From NCBI GenBank assembly GCA_030068075.1, contig CM057843.1:44237365-44301364 (forward strand): a DNA stretch of 64,000 nt, read 5' to 3'. Shown here in pieces: positions 10,601-18,329 of this stretch. Position 1 is the stretch's first letter, and every line of letters starts with the position of its first letter. The stretch is from Paguma larvata (lineage: Eukaryota > Chordata > Mammalia > Carnivora > Viverridae). Position numbers and translations under genes: made by a program. The notes under the pieces were generated by a model. It searched no databases and had not been told where the DNA came from. It saw only the letters and a list, made by a program, of their open reading frames with translations.

Positions 10601-13562
10601 AACTGGATTTCCTGAGGCAGGTGTTCCTTGGCTCTGACAAACACTTCTTTAAAAATTTAAGTCTATTCAGGGGCACCTGGCTAGCTTGGTCAGTGGAGCA
10701 CGCAATTCTTGATCTTGAGGTTGTGGGTTTGAGCCCCACATTGGGTTGTAGAGATTACTTAAAACCTTAAAAAAATAGGGGCTCCTGGGTGGTTCAGTCA
10801 GTTAAGCGTCCAACTTCAGCTCAGGTCATGATCTCACGGTTTGTGGGGTCGAGCCCCACTTCGGGCTCTGCGCTGACAGCTTGGAGCCTGGAGACTCCTT
10901 TGGATTCTGTGTCTCCCTCTCTCTGCCCTCCCTCCACTTGTACGCTCTCTCTCTAAAATAAACATTAAAATAAAAATAATAACAAAATTTAAGTCTAATC
11001 CATATCATACACTTGGTGAAAACCCTGTTACATTCTGTCACTTCCTTACACTATAATCCAAATACATTTTAATCTGGCTTACAAAGTATAAGATTTGGAC
11101 TCAGACTCATCCTTAGCACCAGTCACGCTCAACTTTTTATATCCTCCAAATGGTCATGCAGTCCATTCCTTCTAGACCTTCTTCCCAGTGTTCCCTCTGC
11201 TTAGGATATTCTGCCTGGCTAACTCCCACTCACCCTTCAAGTCTCTATTTTAACATCCCATCCTCTAAGTGTTTCCAAATACCCTAAACCAGTGAGCTGC
11301 CCCCACCATGTGTTTCCCAAAGCACCCTATGCTTCCAATATTGTGACACTCACCACATTACTGTAATTACTTGTTTAATTGGTCTATTTTCCCCAGAATA
11401 TAAATTCCATAAGGCAGAAGCATGTCTGTCTTTTATTCCGGTGCCCAGTACAAACTCTGGCATACAGCAGGTACATGATGAAGGAACAAGTAAACCCCTT
11501 GATGATCTTGCTCCTGTTCACTAATTTGCCTTTATTTCCTAGTATCCGTCCCATACCAACTATGTTCTAGCCACACCAAACTATCAGTTTCCAAACAATC
11601 CAGTCTTTCTCTCCTGTGTCTGACTTTCACAGCTGTTTTTCCCCCTGCCTAGAATATGGTTTGTCTAATTCCAACTTATTCTTTCCTTGACTGCCTAAAA
11701 TGATTCAGTACTCAGCCATTAATACCCTACTTAACCCTGTCCCCAGCAGTTGTCATCAAGTCCTAGGATTGCCTGCATGTTTATCTGACTTCCTTACTAA
11801 GTCATTTCTAAAGACAGAAATTTTGGTATAGTGTTCACTGTTGCCTTCTCCAGTGCTTAATGGAAATCTAATATGCAGTAATAGTATCTATAAAATGTAC
11901 AGAATGAACCTTTGATCACAATCCAATTCCTCCTGTTCATAACCCCATGACCAAAATCCAGAACTCAGGACTTTATTCAACAACCCCAGGAAACAAACAG
12001 CCATTCCGGTAGCATCTCATGCAGTGTCCTCCAACCGAAACAAGTAGATCACAAAAGCTTGGCTTATGGAAATTTTCTCCCGAATTAAGAGGGAGAAAGC
12101 CCCTATAAACTGAGGGATGTTTCTGATACAAACCACTCAGAATTCTGCCCCTTTAAGGCCTTCTGACTCACTTAAAAAATATATATCCAACTGGCTGCTT
12201 TCTTCCCTAGGAGCATAAAAGGAACTGTCAAACGTTCTGTGAAGGACTTCAAGATGTTCTCATTCTCTTATTTAGAACCTTAATTGTCGGCAGAAAGGGT
12301 GAAAAACTAACACTAACAGTGTAACACATGAAACCTAAAGAGGCATGCACCAAATTTCCCTCACTCTAAAGGAGACCTTTTGTAATCGGTTTTTGAACAG
12401 CATAAATGAAGAATGCACAAGAAGAGTACCAAGTGGGTCATGTTCTTTATGAACCACAGGTGTGTACACGTTTTTAAAATACATTGAAGACAAATCAACC
12501 ATTTTCCAACCTAGATAACATAGAAAAAAGAACCTGTTACACTCACTTTCAGAGTCTTCTGCACTTTCATAATCCGAGGAACCAGCTGAAAAACGAAACA
12601 GAAATAAGTAAGGGAAAAAAAAAAGCAACAGAAAATGATTAAAAATACATTTCCTGATTGCCTTTCGAGTCAAGCTAAGACTCTCATTCAATTCTGACAT
12701 CAACCTATCAGGGAGATAAAATTATAGTTCCCTATTTACCAATGGGAAACAGGCTCAAGAGTGATTTGCCCAAGATCATACTGCTAAAACGTATGCTCAT
12801 AAGCACTGTGCCACGAAGAGCCACGTTGTGGCACTCTTCCCCCAAATCCATAAGTTTGAGAGGATGTCAATTGTGTGAAGATAGGTGATCTGAGTTTACG
12901 GGCAAAAAAATGTGTCAAAATGCTACTCACCATCGCCCTCCATGCCATCTTCACTCATCCTGAAGGAAAGAAGATGAAGACATGGATTACTTCCGGGATT
13001 TCCAGAGGGTGGGGAGCCGAAGACTCAACACAAAATGGTTTGAAAAGGGGGAGATGACAGGTACATCTTTTAACAAATAGCAACGAGGGAGGTCCGGTCT
13101 CTTCACTTCCAGCCCCAATTTCTGAATAAACATCCGCTTTTCATCTACGGCGGCCCTGCCCTTCCCCCTGACACCCCCAATCCCTCCTCCTCCCTTGGGG
13201 CTCCGGATGCACACCGCAATGGGATAGTTCTCTTCTCTAACACCATATGCCCCAGCATCTACCATCAACTCCCAGCCTCGCAACACCGCCTACACCCCGC
13301 CCCCCGGCCGGCCCCGCCCGCGCGCACTCACACATTCCGACTCCTCGGCGCTCTTGGCCCCCCCGCTCTCCACCCGCCGCAGATGAAGGGCCCCAGCTCG
13401 GCCTCCGCGCTGGGAAGGCAGAGAGCCGCTGCCACCGCCTCCAGCGCTACCGCTGCCGCTCCCGCCGCCCCGCGCCGGGGAGCCGCCGCTGTCTGAGCCC
13501 GAAGCACCAGACTCCTCGTCCTCCGTGTCCTGCGAAGCGCGCTGCCGCCGACGATCCGCCAT
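1..13562 (-). CDS. CASC3: CASC3 (MLN51/Barentsz) 5' half, exons 1-7 (exon 7 partial)
   Basis: CASC3 is a core subunit of the exon junction complex with eIF4A3, MAGOH and RBM8A. It binds spliced mRNA and shuttles between nucleus and cytoplasm. Exons recognised by protein similarity and splice sites lie at 13,332-13,562, 12,931-12,959, 12,547-12,585, 1,510-1,668, 1,269-1,420, 570-746 and 1-380. The start [11 protein letters not shown] is typical of the family. Exons 4-7 carry the conserved SELOR region that contacts eIF4A3 and RNA, with [19 protein letters not shown] and [13 protein letters not shown]. Introns are 371, 345, about 10,900, 89, 522 and 189 bases. Exon 7 runs off position 1 and continues at 63,867. 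The frame is intact from exon 4 onward, but exons 2 and 4 each seem to carry one extra base. The gene identity is firm, recalled against the 703-residue human protein. Confidence 0.95.
570..746 (-). CDS. CASC3: CASC3 exon 6 (SELOR, GC splice donor)
   Basis: These 177 bases encode [19 protein letters not shown] .. [20 protein letters not shown]. The acceptor is TATCCAG. The intron starts with GC, not GT (CCCAG then GCGAGA at 569-564). Only this cut joins exon 7 in frame, as [14 protein letters not shown]. Confidence 0.93.
1269..1420 (-). CDS. CASC3: CASC3 exon 5 (start of SELOR core)
   Basis: The exon begins [14 protein letters not shown] after acceptor CTCTAG and ends GQTQEEEV with donor GTACCG. 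It carries [19 protein letters not shown], the segment known to wrap the eIF4A3 helicase. It joins exons 4 and 6 in frame. Confidence 0.95.
1510..1668 (-). CDS. CASC3: CASC3 exon 4
   Basis: These 53 codons run [13 protein letters not shown] .. GERQSGDGQ, an acidic, Lys/Glu-rich predicted coiled-coil segment. The acceptor is TTTTTTCAG followed by GGTGAAG; donor GTCAGT. After a 39-base exon 3 the join gains one base (GAA AGG TGA), so a one-base excess is suspected at the G run just after the acceptor. Confidence 0.9.
1719..2065 (-). mobile_element. CAN-SINE (SINEC_Fc type) with expanded (AG)n
   Basis: The family has a tRNA-Lys-like head (GCCTGGGTGGCTCAG; GTTCGAGCCCC), a CT-rich body and an A-rich tail, copied by LINE machinery. 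Here the element is reversed, with target duplication ATTTTCCATTC at 1,708-1,718 and 2,066-2,076. Its CT block has grown to about 180 bases. Confidence 0.9.
1752..1932. repeat. (AG)n/(GGGAGA)n purine tract
   Basis: About 180 bases of GA and GGGA units inside a reversed SINE. Confidence 0.95.
2080..2330. mobile_element. L1M-like 3' end remnant
   Basis: AT-rich sequence ends in ACCATGGTAGCCTCTGGGG and AGGAGGTAAGAAAGGGAGG, resembling mammalian L1 3' regions. It lies between two SINEs. Confidence 0.4.
2334..2577 (+). mobile_element. CAN-SINE
   Basis: Full length, from GGGGCACCTGGGTGGCCCAG to an A-rich tail of about 50 bases. CTGTCTAGCA before and CTATCTAGCA after suggest a target duplication. 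Confidence 0.9.
2592..2802 (+). mobile_element. CAN-SINE
   Basis: Full length, same direction as its left neighbour. TCTAGCATACAG and CCTGGCATACAG flank it, so two insertions used nearly the same site. Confidence 0.9.
2803..3318. other. CASC3 intron 3 segment, no gene seen
   Basis: AT-rich, unassigned. CCCAACCTTTTGGATTATGT near 2,944 hints at an old DNA transposon, but not enough to name one. Confidence 0.5.
3319..3347 (-). mobile_element. CAN-SINE head fragment
   Basis: Only TACCGACTGAGCCAGCCAGG then TGCCC remains, the reversed 5' end. Confidence 0.7.
3350..4155. other. CASC3 intron 3 segment, nothing recognised
   Basis: No exon, repeat family or RNA gene was recognised; short open frames here lack any familiar motif. 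Confidence 0.5.
4159..4383 (-). mobile_element. CAN-SINE
   Basis: A diverged reversed copy ending TTAACTGACTGGGCCACCCA then AACGCCCC. Confidence 0.85.
4390..5270. other. CASC3 intron 3 segment, only a CA repeat
   Basis: Unique-looking intronic DNA around the CA repeat at 4,590. Confidence 0.5.
4590..4628. repeat. (AC)n microsatellite
   Basis: About 17 CA units with one AAAC interruption. Confidence 0.95.
5271..5376 (-). mobile_element. Older short CAN-SINE variant
   Basis: About 105 bases without the CT-rich body: CACACCCAATGTGGGGTTTG, CTGAGATCAAGAGTTGCATG and CTGAGCCAGCCAGGCGCCCC. It belongs to the pre-felid CAN-SINE type. Confidence 0.85.
5467..5682 (+). mobile_element. CAN-SINE
   Basis: GGGGTGCCTGAGAGGCTCAG head, B box GAGTTCGAGCCCC, and an A-rich tail running into A-rich flanking DNA. 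Confidence 0.88.
5714..6088 (+). mobile_element. L1 ORF2 3' fragment
   Basis: AACTCAAAATGCATCAAAG, GACATCAAAAGCACAAGTAA, AGACTTCATCAAAATTGAAA and TTTGCAAATCACGTATCTGA are the well-known C-terminal L1 ORF2 region. Many stops and indels mark it as dead. A SINE follows directly. Confidence 0.85.
6089..6281 (+). mobile_element. CAN-SINE inside L1
   Basis: Inserted at the end of the L1 ORF2 fragment; the B-box region is partly deleted. Confidence 0.88.
6285..7990 (+). mobile_element. L1/HAL1-like remnant (interrupted)
   Basis: The segment is A-rich sense-strand sequence with repeated AGAAAAAACTC.., GAAAGAACTCAGG and GAAATGGAACAAAA runs, like L1 ORF1 coiled-coil or HAL1 sequence. A SINE interrupts it at 7,402-7,607. 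Family assignment is tentative. Confidence 0.45.
7402..7607 (+). mobile_element. CAN-SINE with clear target duplication
   Basis: ATAAAATACTT flanks it at 7,391-7,401 and 7,608-7,618. Confidence 0.92.
7992..8232 (+). mobile_element. CAN-SINE
   Basis: Contains the ACTCTTGATTTCAGCTCAGG variant body and a pure A18 tail. It faces the next SINE tail to tail. Confidence 0.9.
8243..8418 (-). mobile_element. CAN-SINE, degraded
   Basis: Reversed copy with shortened body, ending ACAGACTGAGCCACCTAAAT. Confidence 0.85.
8560..8745. mobile_element. hAT-Charlie-type DNA transposon remnant
   Basis: CTGCTGTCCAATGGATG and GCTGTCCAATACAGCAGCC flank AGCCACACTTGGCTATT. Such GCTGTCCAATA/AGCCAC elements are non-autonomous hAT remnants. 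The family is not assigned. Confidence 0.5.
8876..9109 (-). mobile_element. CAN-SINE, first of three in series
   Basis: Reversed copy ending CTGAGCCACCCAGGCACCCC, directly followed by another. Confidence 0.9.
9110..9326 (-). mobile_element. CAN-SINE, second of three in series
   Basis: Reversed copy from AATGTTTTATTTG to CTGAGCCACCCACGCGCC; abuts both neighbours. Confidence 0.9.
9327..9536 (-). mobile_element. CAN-SINE, third of three in series
   Basis: Reversed copy ending CTGAGCCACCCAAGTGCCCC. TCCTGTGTCCTATTC after it resembles TCCCGTGTCCCATTC before the first copy, so the group may have grown at one site. Confidence 0.9.
9640..9960 (+). mobile_element. L2-like remnant
   Basis: C/T-rich sequence with GCTTTCTCTCCTTGCTATTA and ACACCCAAACTCATTTACA resembles an L2 3' region. 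It is degraded. Confidence 0.35.
10078..10346 (-). mobile_element. CAN-SINE with purine expansion
   Basis: Reversed copy whose CT block is expanded to GGGA/GA repeats (10,116-10,215). Confidence 0.9.
10669..10778 (+). mobile_element. Older short CAN-SINE variant
   Basis: It contains GCACGCAATTCTTGATCTTG and CACATTGGGTTGTAGAGATT, with no CT-rich body. Confidence 0.85.
10779..10990 (+). mobile_element. CAN-SINE
   Basis: Abuts the older copy. Head GGGGCTCCTGGGTGGTTCAG. Confidence 0.9.
11040..11510 (+). mobile_element. L2 3' end
   Basis: It contains CACCCTTCAAGTCTCTATTT, TTCCATAAGGCAGAAGCATG, GTCTGTCTTTTATTCC and GCATACAGCAGGTAC, the L2 3' end order on this strand. Confidence 0.75.
11511..11905 (+). 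mobile_element. Second L2-like remnant
   Basis: It contains AACTATGTTCTAGCCACACC, CTGCCTAGAATATGG and TTCCTTACTAAGTCATTTC. It looks like an older L2 copy in the same direction. Confidence 0.5.
11906..12546. other. CASC3 intron 3, 5' portion
   Basis: Unique-looking sequence before exon 3. It may hold conserved intronic elements, but none can be named. Confidence 0.5.
12547..12585 (-). CDS. CASC3: CASC3 exon 3
   Basis: The acceptor is TTTTTCAG and the donor GTGAGT. The frame continuing from exon 2 reads [13 protein letters not shown], matching the [10 protein letters not shown] block of CASC3. With the visible GT donor the exon is 39 bases and leaves one base to be completed by exon 4. Confidence 0.85.
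12705..12830. repeat. MIR
   Basis: ACCAATGGGAAACAGGCTCA, TTTGCCCAAGATCATACTGC and AAGCACTGTGCC match the MIR 3' half, in CASC3 intron 2. Confidence 0.65.
12931..12959 (-). CDS. CASC3: CASC3 exon 2 (apparent one-base frame problem)
   Basis: This 29-base micro-exon lies between acceptor TTCCTTCAG and donor GTGAGT. Read from its second base it gives MSEDGMEGD, which aligns to ESEDGIEGD of the known protein. Read as spliced from exon 1 (phase 0) it gives GAT GAG TGA, a premature stop. The expected length is 28. Confidence 0.75.
13332..13562 (-). CDS. CASC3: CASC3 exon 1, coding part
   Basis: The exon has 77 codons from ATG at 13,562 to Cys77, followed by donor GTGAGT. It is acidic and Ser/Gly-rich with a poly-Gly stretch and ends ..KSAEESEC. 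The ATG sits in a YY1-like context (AAGATGGCGG), which is common in CpG-island genes. Confidence 0.95.
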
Positions 13563-13860
13563 CTTACGGAGAACGGCCGCCGCCGGCCAGCTCCTTACGT
13601 ACCGCGCCCGTCGCAGGGGCTGCCGGGAGGCTTGAGAGCTTGTCCCAGCATGCTTCACGTGCGACACTGGCCGCCGCGCTTTTCGGGAGGAGGGGCCGGG
13701 GGCGGGCGCCCTGCGGCACGTTTGCGGGCGAGCGGGATTACGTAATCGGTGACGTACGGGGGCCGTGCCGCGACCCCTGTCTTGCCTGGGGTAGGCTCCT
13801 GGCGAGGAGAGCTGCGTTCCTCGCCCAGCCATTTTAGGCCTTCCGAGTCGAAGGCGCTCA
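13563..13860 (-). promoter_or_regulatory. CASC3: CASC3 CpG-island promoter and 5'UTR
   Basis: The sequence is very GC- and CpG-rich, with no TATA box. Visible motifs are an E-box CACGTG near 13,656, a partial ZNF143-like core TCCCAGCATGC near 13,644, the palindrome GATTACGTAATC (13,736-13,747) and TGACGTA (13,750-13,756). The island extends into exon 1 to about 13,290. It stops 40 bases before the assembly gap, so distal elements are missing. Confidence 0.75.
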
Positions 13861-13900
13861 GCTGTCACAGCTTCATTGCGGCATTGGAACTGTTTCATAG

Positions 13901-14000
13901 NNNNNNNNNNNNNNNNNNNNNNNNNNNNNNNNNNNNNNNNNNNNNNNNNNNNNNNNNNNNNNNNNNNNNNNNNNNNNNNNNNNNNNNNNNNNNNNNNNNN
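13901..14000. other. Assembly gap, 100 N
   Basis: Exactly 100 N, the usual placeholder for a gap of unknown size. CASC3 promoter sequence ends at 13,900 and probable WIPF2 intron sequence starts at 14,001. In other mammals these two are not adjacent in this way: MSL1 lies upstream of CASC3, and WIPF2 lies downstream beyond RAPGEFL1. Confidence 0.99.
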
Positions 14001-14052
14001 TAAACAAAACAGAATTCCTGACAATGTGTGAAAATACTTACATATAAAGTTC

Positions 14053-14258
14053 TGGGCGCCTGGGTGGCTCAGTCAGTTAAGCGTCAGAATTCAGCCCAGG
14101 TCATGACTCACACTTTGTGGGTTCAAGCCTCACATCAGGCTCTATGCTGACAGCTCAGAGCCCGGAGCCTGCTTTAGATTCTGTGTCTCCCTCTCTCTGC
14201 CCCTCCTCTGCTCACATTCTGTCTCTCTCTCTCAAAAATGAACAAACATTAAATAATA
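14053..14258 (+). mobile_element. CAN-SINE next to the gap
   Basis: ATAAAGTTCTGG flanks both ends (14,043-14,054 and about 14,259-14,270). Confidence 0.92.
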
Positions 14259-14271
14259 ATAAAGTTCTGGA

Positions 14272-14835
14272 ACAAAAAGAGCCCCTGGAAATTTAAAATG
14301 CCAATAGCAAATGTTTTTAAAAATACAATAGAAGAGTGGAAGAAAAAGCTCAGAATATCTGAAAACTGAATGGGGAGAGGAGAGAAGACAAATTCATGAG
14401 GAAAAAAATTAAAGAGGACCAGTGTCAGAATTTCACCATCTGGATAATAAAGAGTTCCCAGAAAGAGAAAGGAAAGAAATCACTATCAAAGATTACATTA
14501 TCAAAAATATAATACATGAAAATTTCTCAGGATAGATGGAAATAAGCTTCAGACTGAAAAGGCCCACTGAATGCCAAGCATGATGAATTTGTAAATAGTC
14601 ACACCAAGGTATACTGTCACGTATCATTGCATCTCAGAATACCTGGGGTAAAGACAACATCCTAAAATCTTTTAGAGAAAAAACAAATTCCATACAAAAA
14701 ATCCAGAATTAGAATAGCATCAAACTTCAGGCTACCTTGAAAGTCGTAAGACCACAAAACAAGGCTTAAAATTTCCAAAGAAATACCATCTCTAATATAA
14801 TGTTTTATATCCAAACTTCCAATATGCAGGCAGAA
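14272..14835 (+). mobile_element. HAL1/L1-like remnant
   Basis: It contains GAAAATTTCTCAGGATAGATG, CTTCAGACTGAAAAGGCCC, ACTGAATGCCAAGCATGATG and CATCCTAAAATCTTTTAGAG, a familiar HAL1 segment. No intact frame remains. Confidence 0.6.
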
Positions 14836-15186
14836 ACATGCAAGTCCCAAAAAAATGCATCACCTCCAATGAACCCTTCTTCATAAAGCCTCTCGAAGAG
14901 GCTCCACTAACGTATCTGTACTGAAAAGAGATTTATTTATACTTTCATCAGAGTTTAGGGATGAACTAACAATTGATACTCAATAAATCAAGCAGAAGGA
15001 AGAAAAAAAGAAAAGGAAAGAAAAGACGGTAATTATTATATTCAAAGGGAAAATATATACGGAAATATGTATAAGCACAGTACACACAGTCATTATACTG
15101 GATGTTAATTTTTCTTCTTTAGGTTACATTTACCTGTATTCTCTTTCTGGGCTTATGGAAGATGGAAAGAGAGGCTGAAAACCTGG

Positions 15187-15208
15187 GAACTACATTTCCC
15201 AGAATGCC
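15187..15208 (+). promoter_or_regulatory. ZNF143/SBS-like site in the WIPF2 intron
   Basis: AACTACATTTCCCAGAATGC closely follows the ZNF143 consensus. It lies far from a known promoter. Confidence 0.45.
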
Positions 15209-15257
15209 CTGTCAATAGAGTTGTGGTTTAAATTCCAACAGTACATATGGGTCAATT

Positions 15258-15342
15258 GGACCCATGGCTCAGTTGGAAGAGCATGCAACTCTTGATCTCA
15301 AGGTAGGGAGTTTGAGCCCCATGTTATAAATAAATTAATTAA
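15258..15342 (+). mobile_element. Older short CAN-SINE variant
   Basis: ATGGCTCAGTTGGAAGAGCA and CTCTTGATCTCAAGG. ATTCCAACAGTAC before and ATTCCATCAGTAC after form a likely target duplication. Confidence 0.85.
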
Positions 15343-15672
15343 TTCCATCAGTACCGAGTCATTCACTCAAGACCTAGAAGATGTAAGAAAGATATATGTC
15401 ATTATCGCTCTTCTAGCAGCAATGAGCAGGTGTGTGGCCTCCAACAAATGACAGACATGTGGTTTTGCAGGTTTCCAATATTCCACAAATGCTTTGGTAT
15501 TTAAGATAGGCAAGATTATTAATGGCAGCAGTTTGGAATCCCTGCAAGGTGGCTTTCCCTGACCTATGTTCCCATGATCTTCCAATGGTTTTAGTAAGCA
15601 TCTAATATCCTCTTTGAAATATCAAGAATGGTTTGTTTGATTGAACTCTGATATATAATATAAAAACATATA

Positions 15673-15882
15673 GGGGCGCCTGGGTGGCTCAGTCGGTTAA
15701 GCGGCCGACTTCAGCTCAGGTCATGATCTCACGGTATGGGAGTTCGAGCCCCACATTGGGCTCTGTACTGACAGCTCAGAGCCTGGAGCCTGCTTCAGAT
15801 TCTGTATCTCCCCTCTCTCTCTGCCCTCCCCTTGCTCACTCTGTCTCTCAAAAATAAGATAAAAACGTTAAAAAATTTTTAA
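15673..15882 (+). mobile_element. CAN-SINE
   Basis: Full length and close to consensus; AAAAACATATA on both sides. Confidence 0.92.
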
Positions 15883-15984
15883 AAAACATATAAAGTATTG
15901 GTTTAATAAAAGCTGTGATGGAACTGTATTAGGAAGGTAGCAGAGAGATCTGAGGACAGATAGCAGTATAAGAATGCAAAATCA

Positions 15985-16086
15985 GGGGCACCTGGCTGGC
16001 TCAGTTGGTGAACATGCAACTCTTGATCTCAGGGTTCTGAGTCTGAGCCCCATGTTGGGTGTAGAGTTAACTTAAAAACAAAATTT
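15985..16086 (+). mobile_element. Older short CAN-SINE variant, cluster of five
   Basis: GCACCTGGCTGGCTCAGTTG, then CATGTTGGGTGTAGAG. It starts a run of five SINEs ending at 16,933. Confidence 0.88.
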
Positions 16087-16089
16087 CTG

Positions 16090-16306
16090 GGGCACCTGCA
16101 TGGCTCAATGGGTTAAGCGTCCGATTTCAGCTCAGGTCATGATCTTCCAAGTTGTGAGTTCAAGCCCCACATAGGGCTCTGCACTGACAGCACAGAGCCT
16201 CTTTTGGATCCTTTGTCTCCCTCTCTCTCTGCCCCTCTCCTGTGCATGCTTGCTCGTGCTCTCTCTCTCTCTCACCACACACACAAATATTTTTTTTTAA
16301 AAATCT
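16090..16306 (+). mobile_element. CAN-SINE in cluster
   Basis: GGGGCACCTGCATGGCTCAA head; CT body ends in CACACACACAAATA. Confidence 0.9.
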
Positions 16307-16307
16307 T

Positions 16308-16514
16308 GGGGTGCTTGGGTGGCTCAGTCGGTTAAGCATCCAACTCTTGATTTTGGCTCAGGTCATTATCTCATGGTTCATGAGGTTGAGCCCCACTGGG
16401 GCTTCAAGCTAACAGCACAGAGCCTGGTTAGGATTCTCTCCCTCTCTCTCTGCCCCCTCTCCTGCTCACACCTTCTTTCTCTTTCTCTCTTAAAATAAAT
16501 AAATATATAAAAGC
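16308..16514 (+). mobile_element. CAN-SINE in cluster
   Basis: GGGGTGCTTGGGTGGCTCAG head; ACTCTTGATTTTGGCTCAGG body variant. Confidence 0.9.
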
Positions 16515-16685
16515 GGTGCCTGGGTGGCTGAGTCAAATGGGCATCCAACTTCTGCTCAGGTCATGATCTCGTGGTTTATGGTTCAGGCCGGCATTGGGCT
16601 CTCTGCTATCAGCATGGAGCCCACTTTGGATCCCCTGTTGCCCTCTCTCTCTCTCCTTCCCCCATTCTAAAATTAACATTAAAAA
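16515..16685 (+). mobile_element. CAN-SINE in cluster, 3' shortened
   Basis: GGTGCCTGGGTGGCTGAGTC head, diverged B box, short tail. Confidence 0.85.
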
Positions 16686-16719
16686 ATTTTTTTATTATGA
16701 TAAAAATAAAAATTAAAAA

Positions 16720-16933
16720 ATCTTTTTTTTTAACTTTTATTTATTTTAGAGAGACAGAGAAACAGAGCATGAATGGTGGAGGAGCAGAGACAGAGGGACA
16801 CAGAATCCAAAGCAGGCTCCAGGCTCTGAGCTGTCAGCACAGGGTCCAATGCGGGGCTCGAACCCAAGGACCGCGAGATCACGACCTGAGCCGAAGTCAG
16901 ATGCTTAACTGACTGAGCCACCTGGGCGCTCCA
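16720..16933 (-). mobile_element. CAN-SINE in cluster, reversed
   Basis: Opposite direction to the four before it. TAAAAAATCTTTT flanks are similar on both sides. Confidence 0.9.
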
Positions 16934-16939
16934 AAAAAT

Positions 16940-18284
16940 CTTTTAAAAAAGAATACGAAATCATCTTTCATAGTAGAAAATATCTAAGACTGGAAAAAAC
17001 AAGAAATGACAGTATAGGCATACCATGTAAAAATATGGAAATACTATGCATCAGAAAAAAAACCCACTGAAAGTACTAAAAGTGACTGAGGACAAATAAG
17101 GAGAAATGGAGCAGCTGTTCTTTTAATTATAAGTCTTATAGTACTATTTGACTATTTAAATTATGTATTCTTACTATTTCAATTTAAAAACCCAAACATT
17201 TAATTACTAAAAGGCAAAAAATCCTAACACTCTATAAGCAAAACCAAACTTTAGACTGACCAAAATTTCAAACCATAAGGTCTGAACTGGATGTTACCAA
17301 TATAGTTAAAAACAGTAGAAAATCCCAAACCGACCATATAATTAAAAGGCCATTATATGCTTAATTCTAGAACCTGTATCTCAGCTCCAACTCTAATGAA
17401 AGCAGGCTGCCTAATGTGACCTCGATCTCGCCACAGCCCTGGGTGTGACCTAACAATGTTCACCACCCCAGTTTACTCTATCATAGGTCAAATATATGAG
17501 GAAATTCGAGGCCACTAGAAGAAATCATGACCAAAATTAATTGCAAAGGTAAGCACAAAACAAAGGGATTGGTATTAAAATCAATTACCTTAGCCCCTTT
17601 TTCGGGTCTTACTTTCAATTTAACACACTAATTAAAAAACAAAACAAAACAAAACAAAACACCCAACATTCTGTGGCCAAAATATCTTTACAAGTTGTAA
17701 GAAACTGCTAATTAGCAGGTTAGGCCGAAACCTAGTCACTGATGACAAAAAAAACGGCTCTTCTCACTGTAGGCTAGCTGTGTCTCATGTTACCAGGTCT
17801 CAGCTTCCATGTCCCAGCAGCCTTCATTCCCCACACCCCCAAAAATACAAGTAGAAAAGCCTATGAACAGTCAGAAGTAAGGCAGATCCAGTGAGGACAG
17901 TCTCCATCAGAAAAGGCCTGAAAGAAAACTTAAACAGATGCTCCAGACTTCACATGGAGGGAAGTGTCATGCCTCATTTCAAAGACAATATATTAAGCTC
18001 AGACTCACCACAGATAATCTAATAACAAAGCTGTGACTTTCATTGTTGGGTCGTCTCTTATCTCACTCTAATGCCCCAAAGCTATCAGATATACAGCCGC
18101 TTCATGCTGAAATGCTAGAAAAATTTGCACATTTTCATTTCTTGCTCACTAGTGTTGGGCTGCTAAACCAAGAGTCTACTACTCTAAGTTATGAAAACAG
18201 GGCAAGCTGATCCAATTACACAAGAAAGGTACTAAATCAAACAGGACCATCTGGGCTTTAAGCAAAAGTATTGTGATTTCTTTT
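16940..18284. other. Intronic segment, nothing recognised
   Basis: Over 1.3 kb without SINEs in a SINE-dense area. AT-rich, with only (AAAAC)5 standing out. Confidence 0.5.
17635..17660. repeat. (AAAAC)n
   Basis: Five AAAAC units. Confidence 0.9.
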
Positions 18285-18326
18285 TTTTTTTAAACACTTA
18301 ACCGACTGAGCCACTCAGGCGCCCCT
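18285..18326 (-). mobile_element. CAN-SINE head plus T-run fragment
   Basis: Internal deletion product: T-run, then ACACTTAACCGACTGAGCCA and CTCAGGCGCCCC. GTGATTTCT before and CTGATTTCT after look like target copies. Confidence 0.8.
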
Positions 18327-18329
18327 GAT

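Noticed and set aside
13247..13837. 196-residue frame on plus
   Set aside because: Antisense shadow of CASC3 exon 1 and its CpG island; no promoter or homology.
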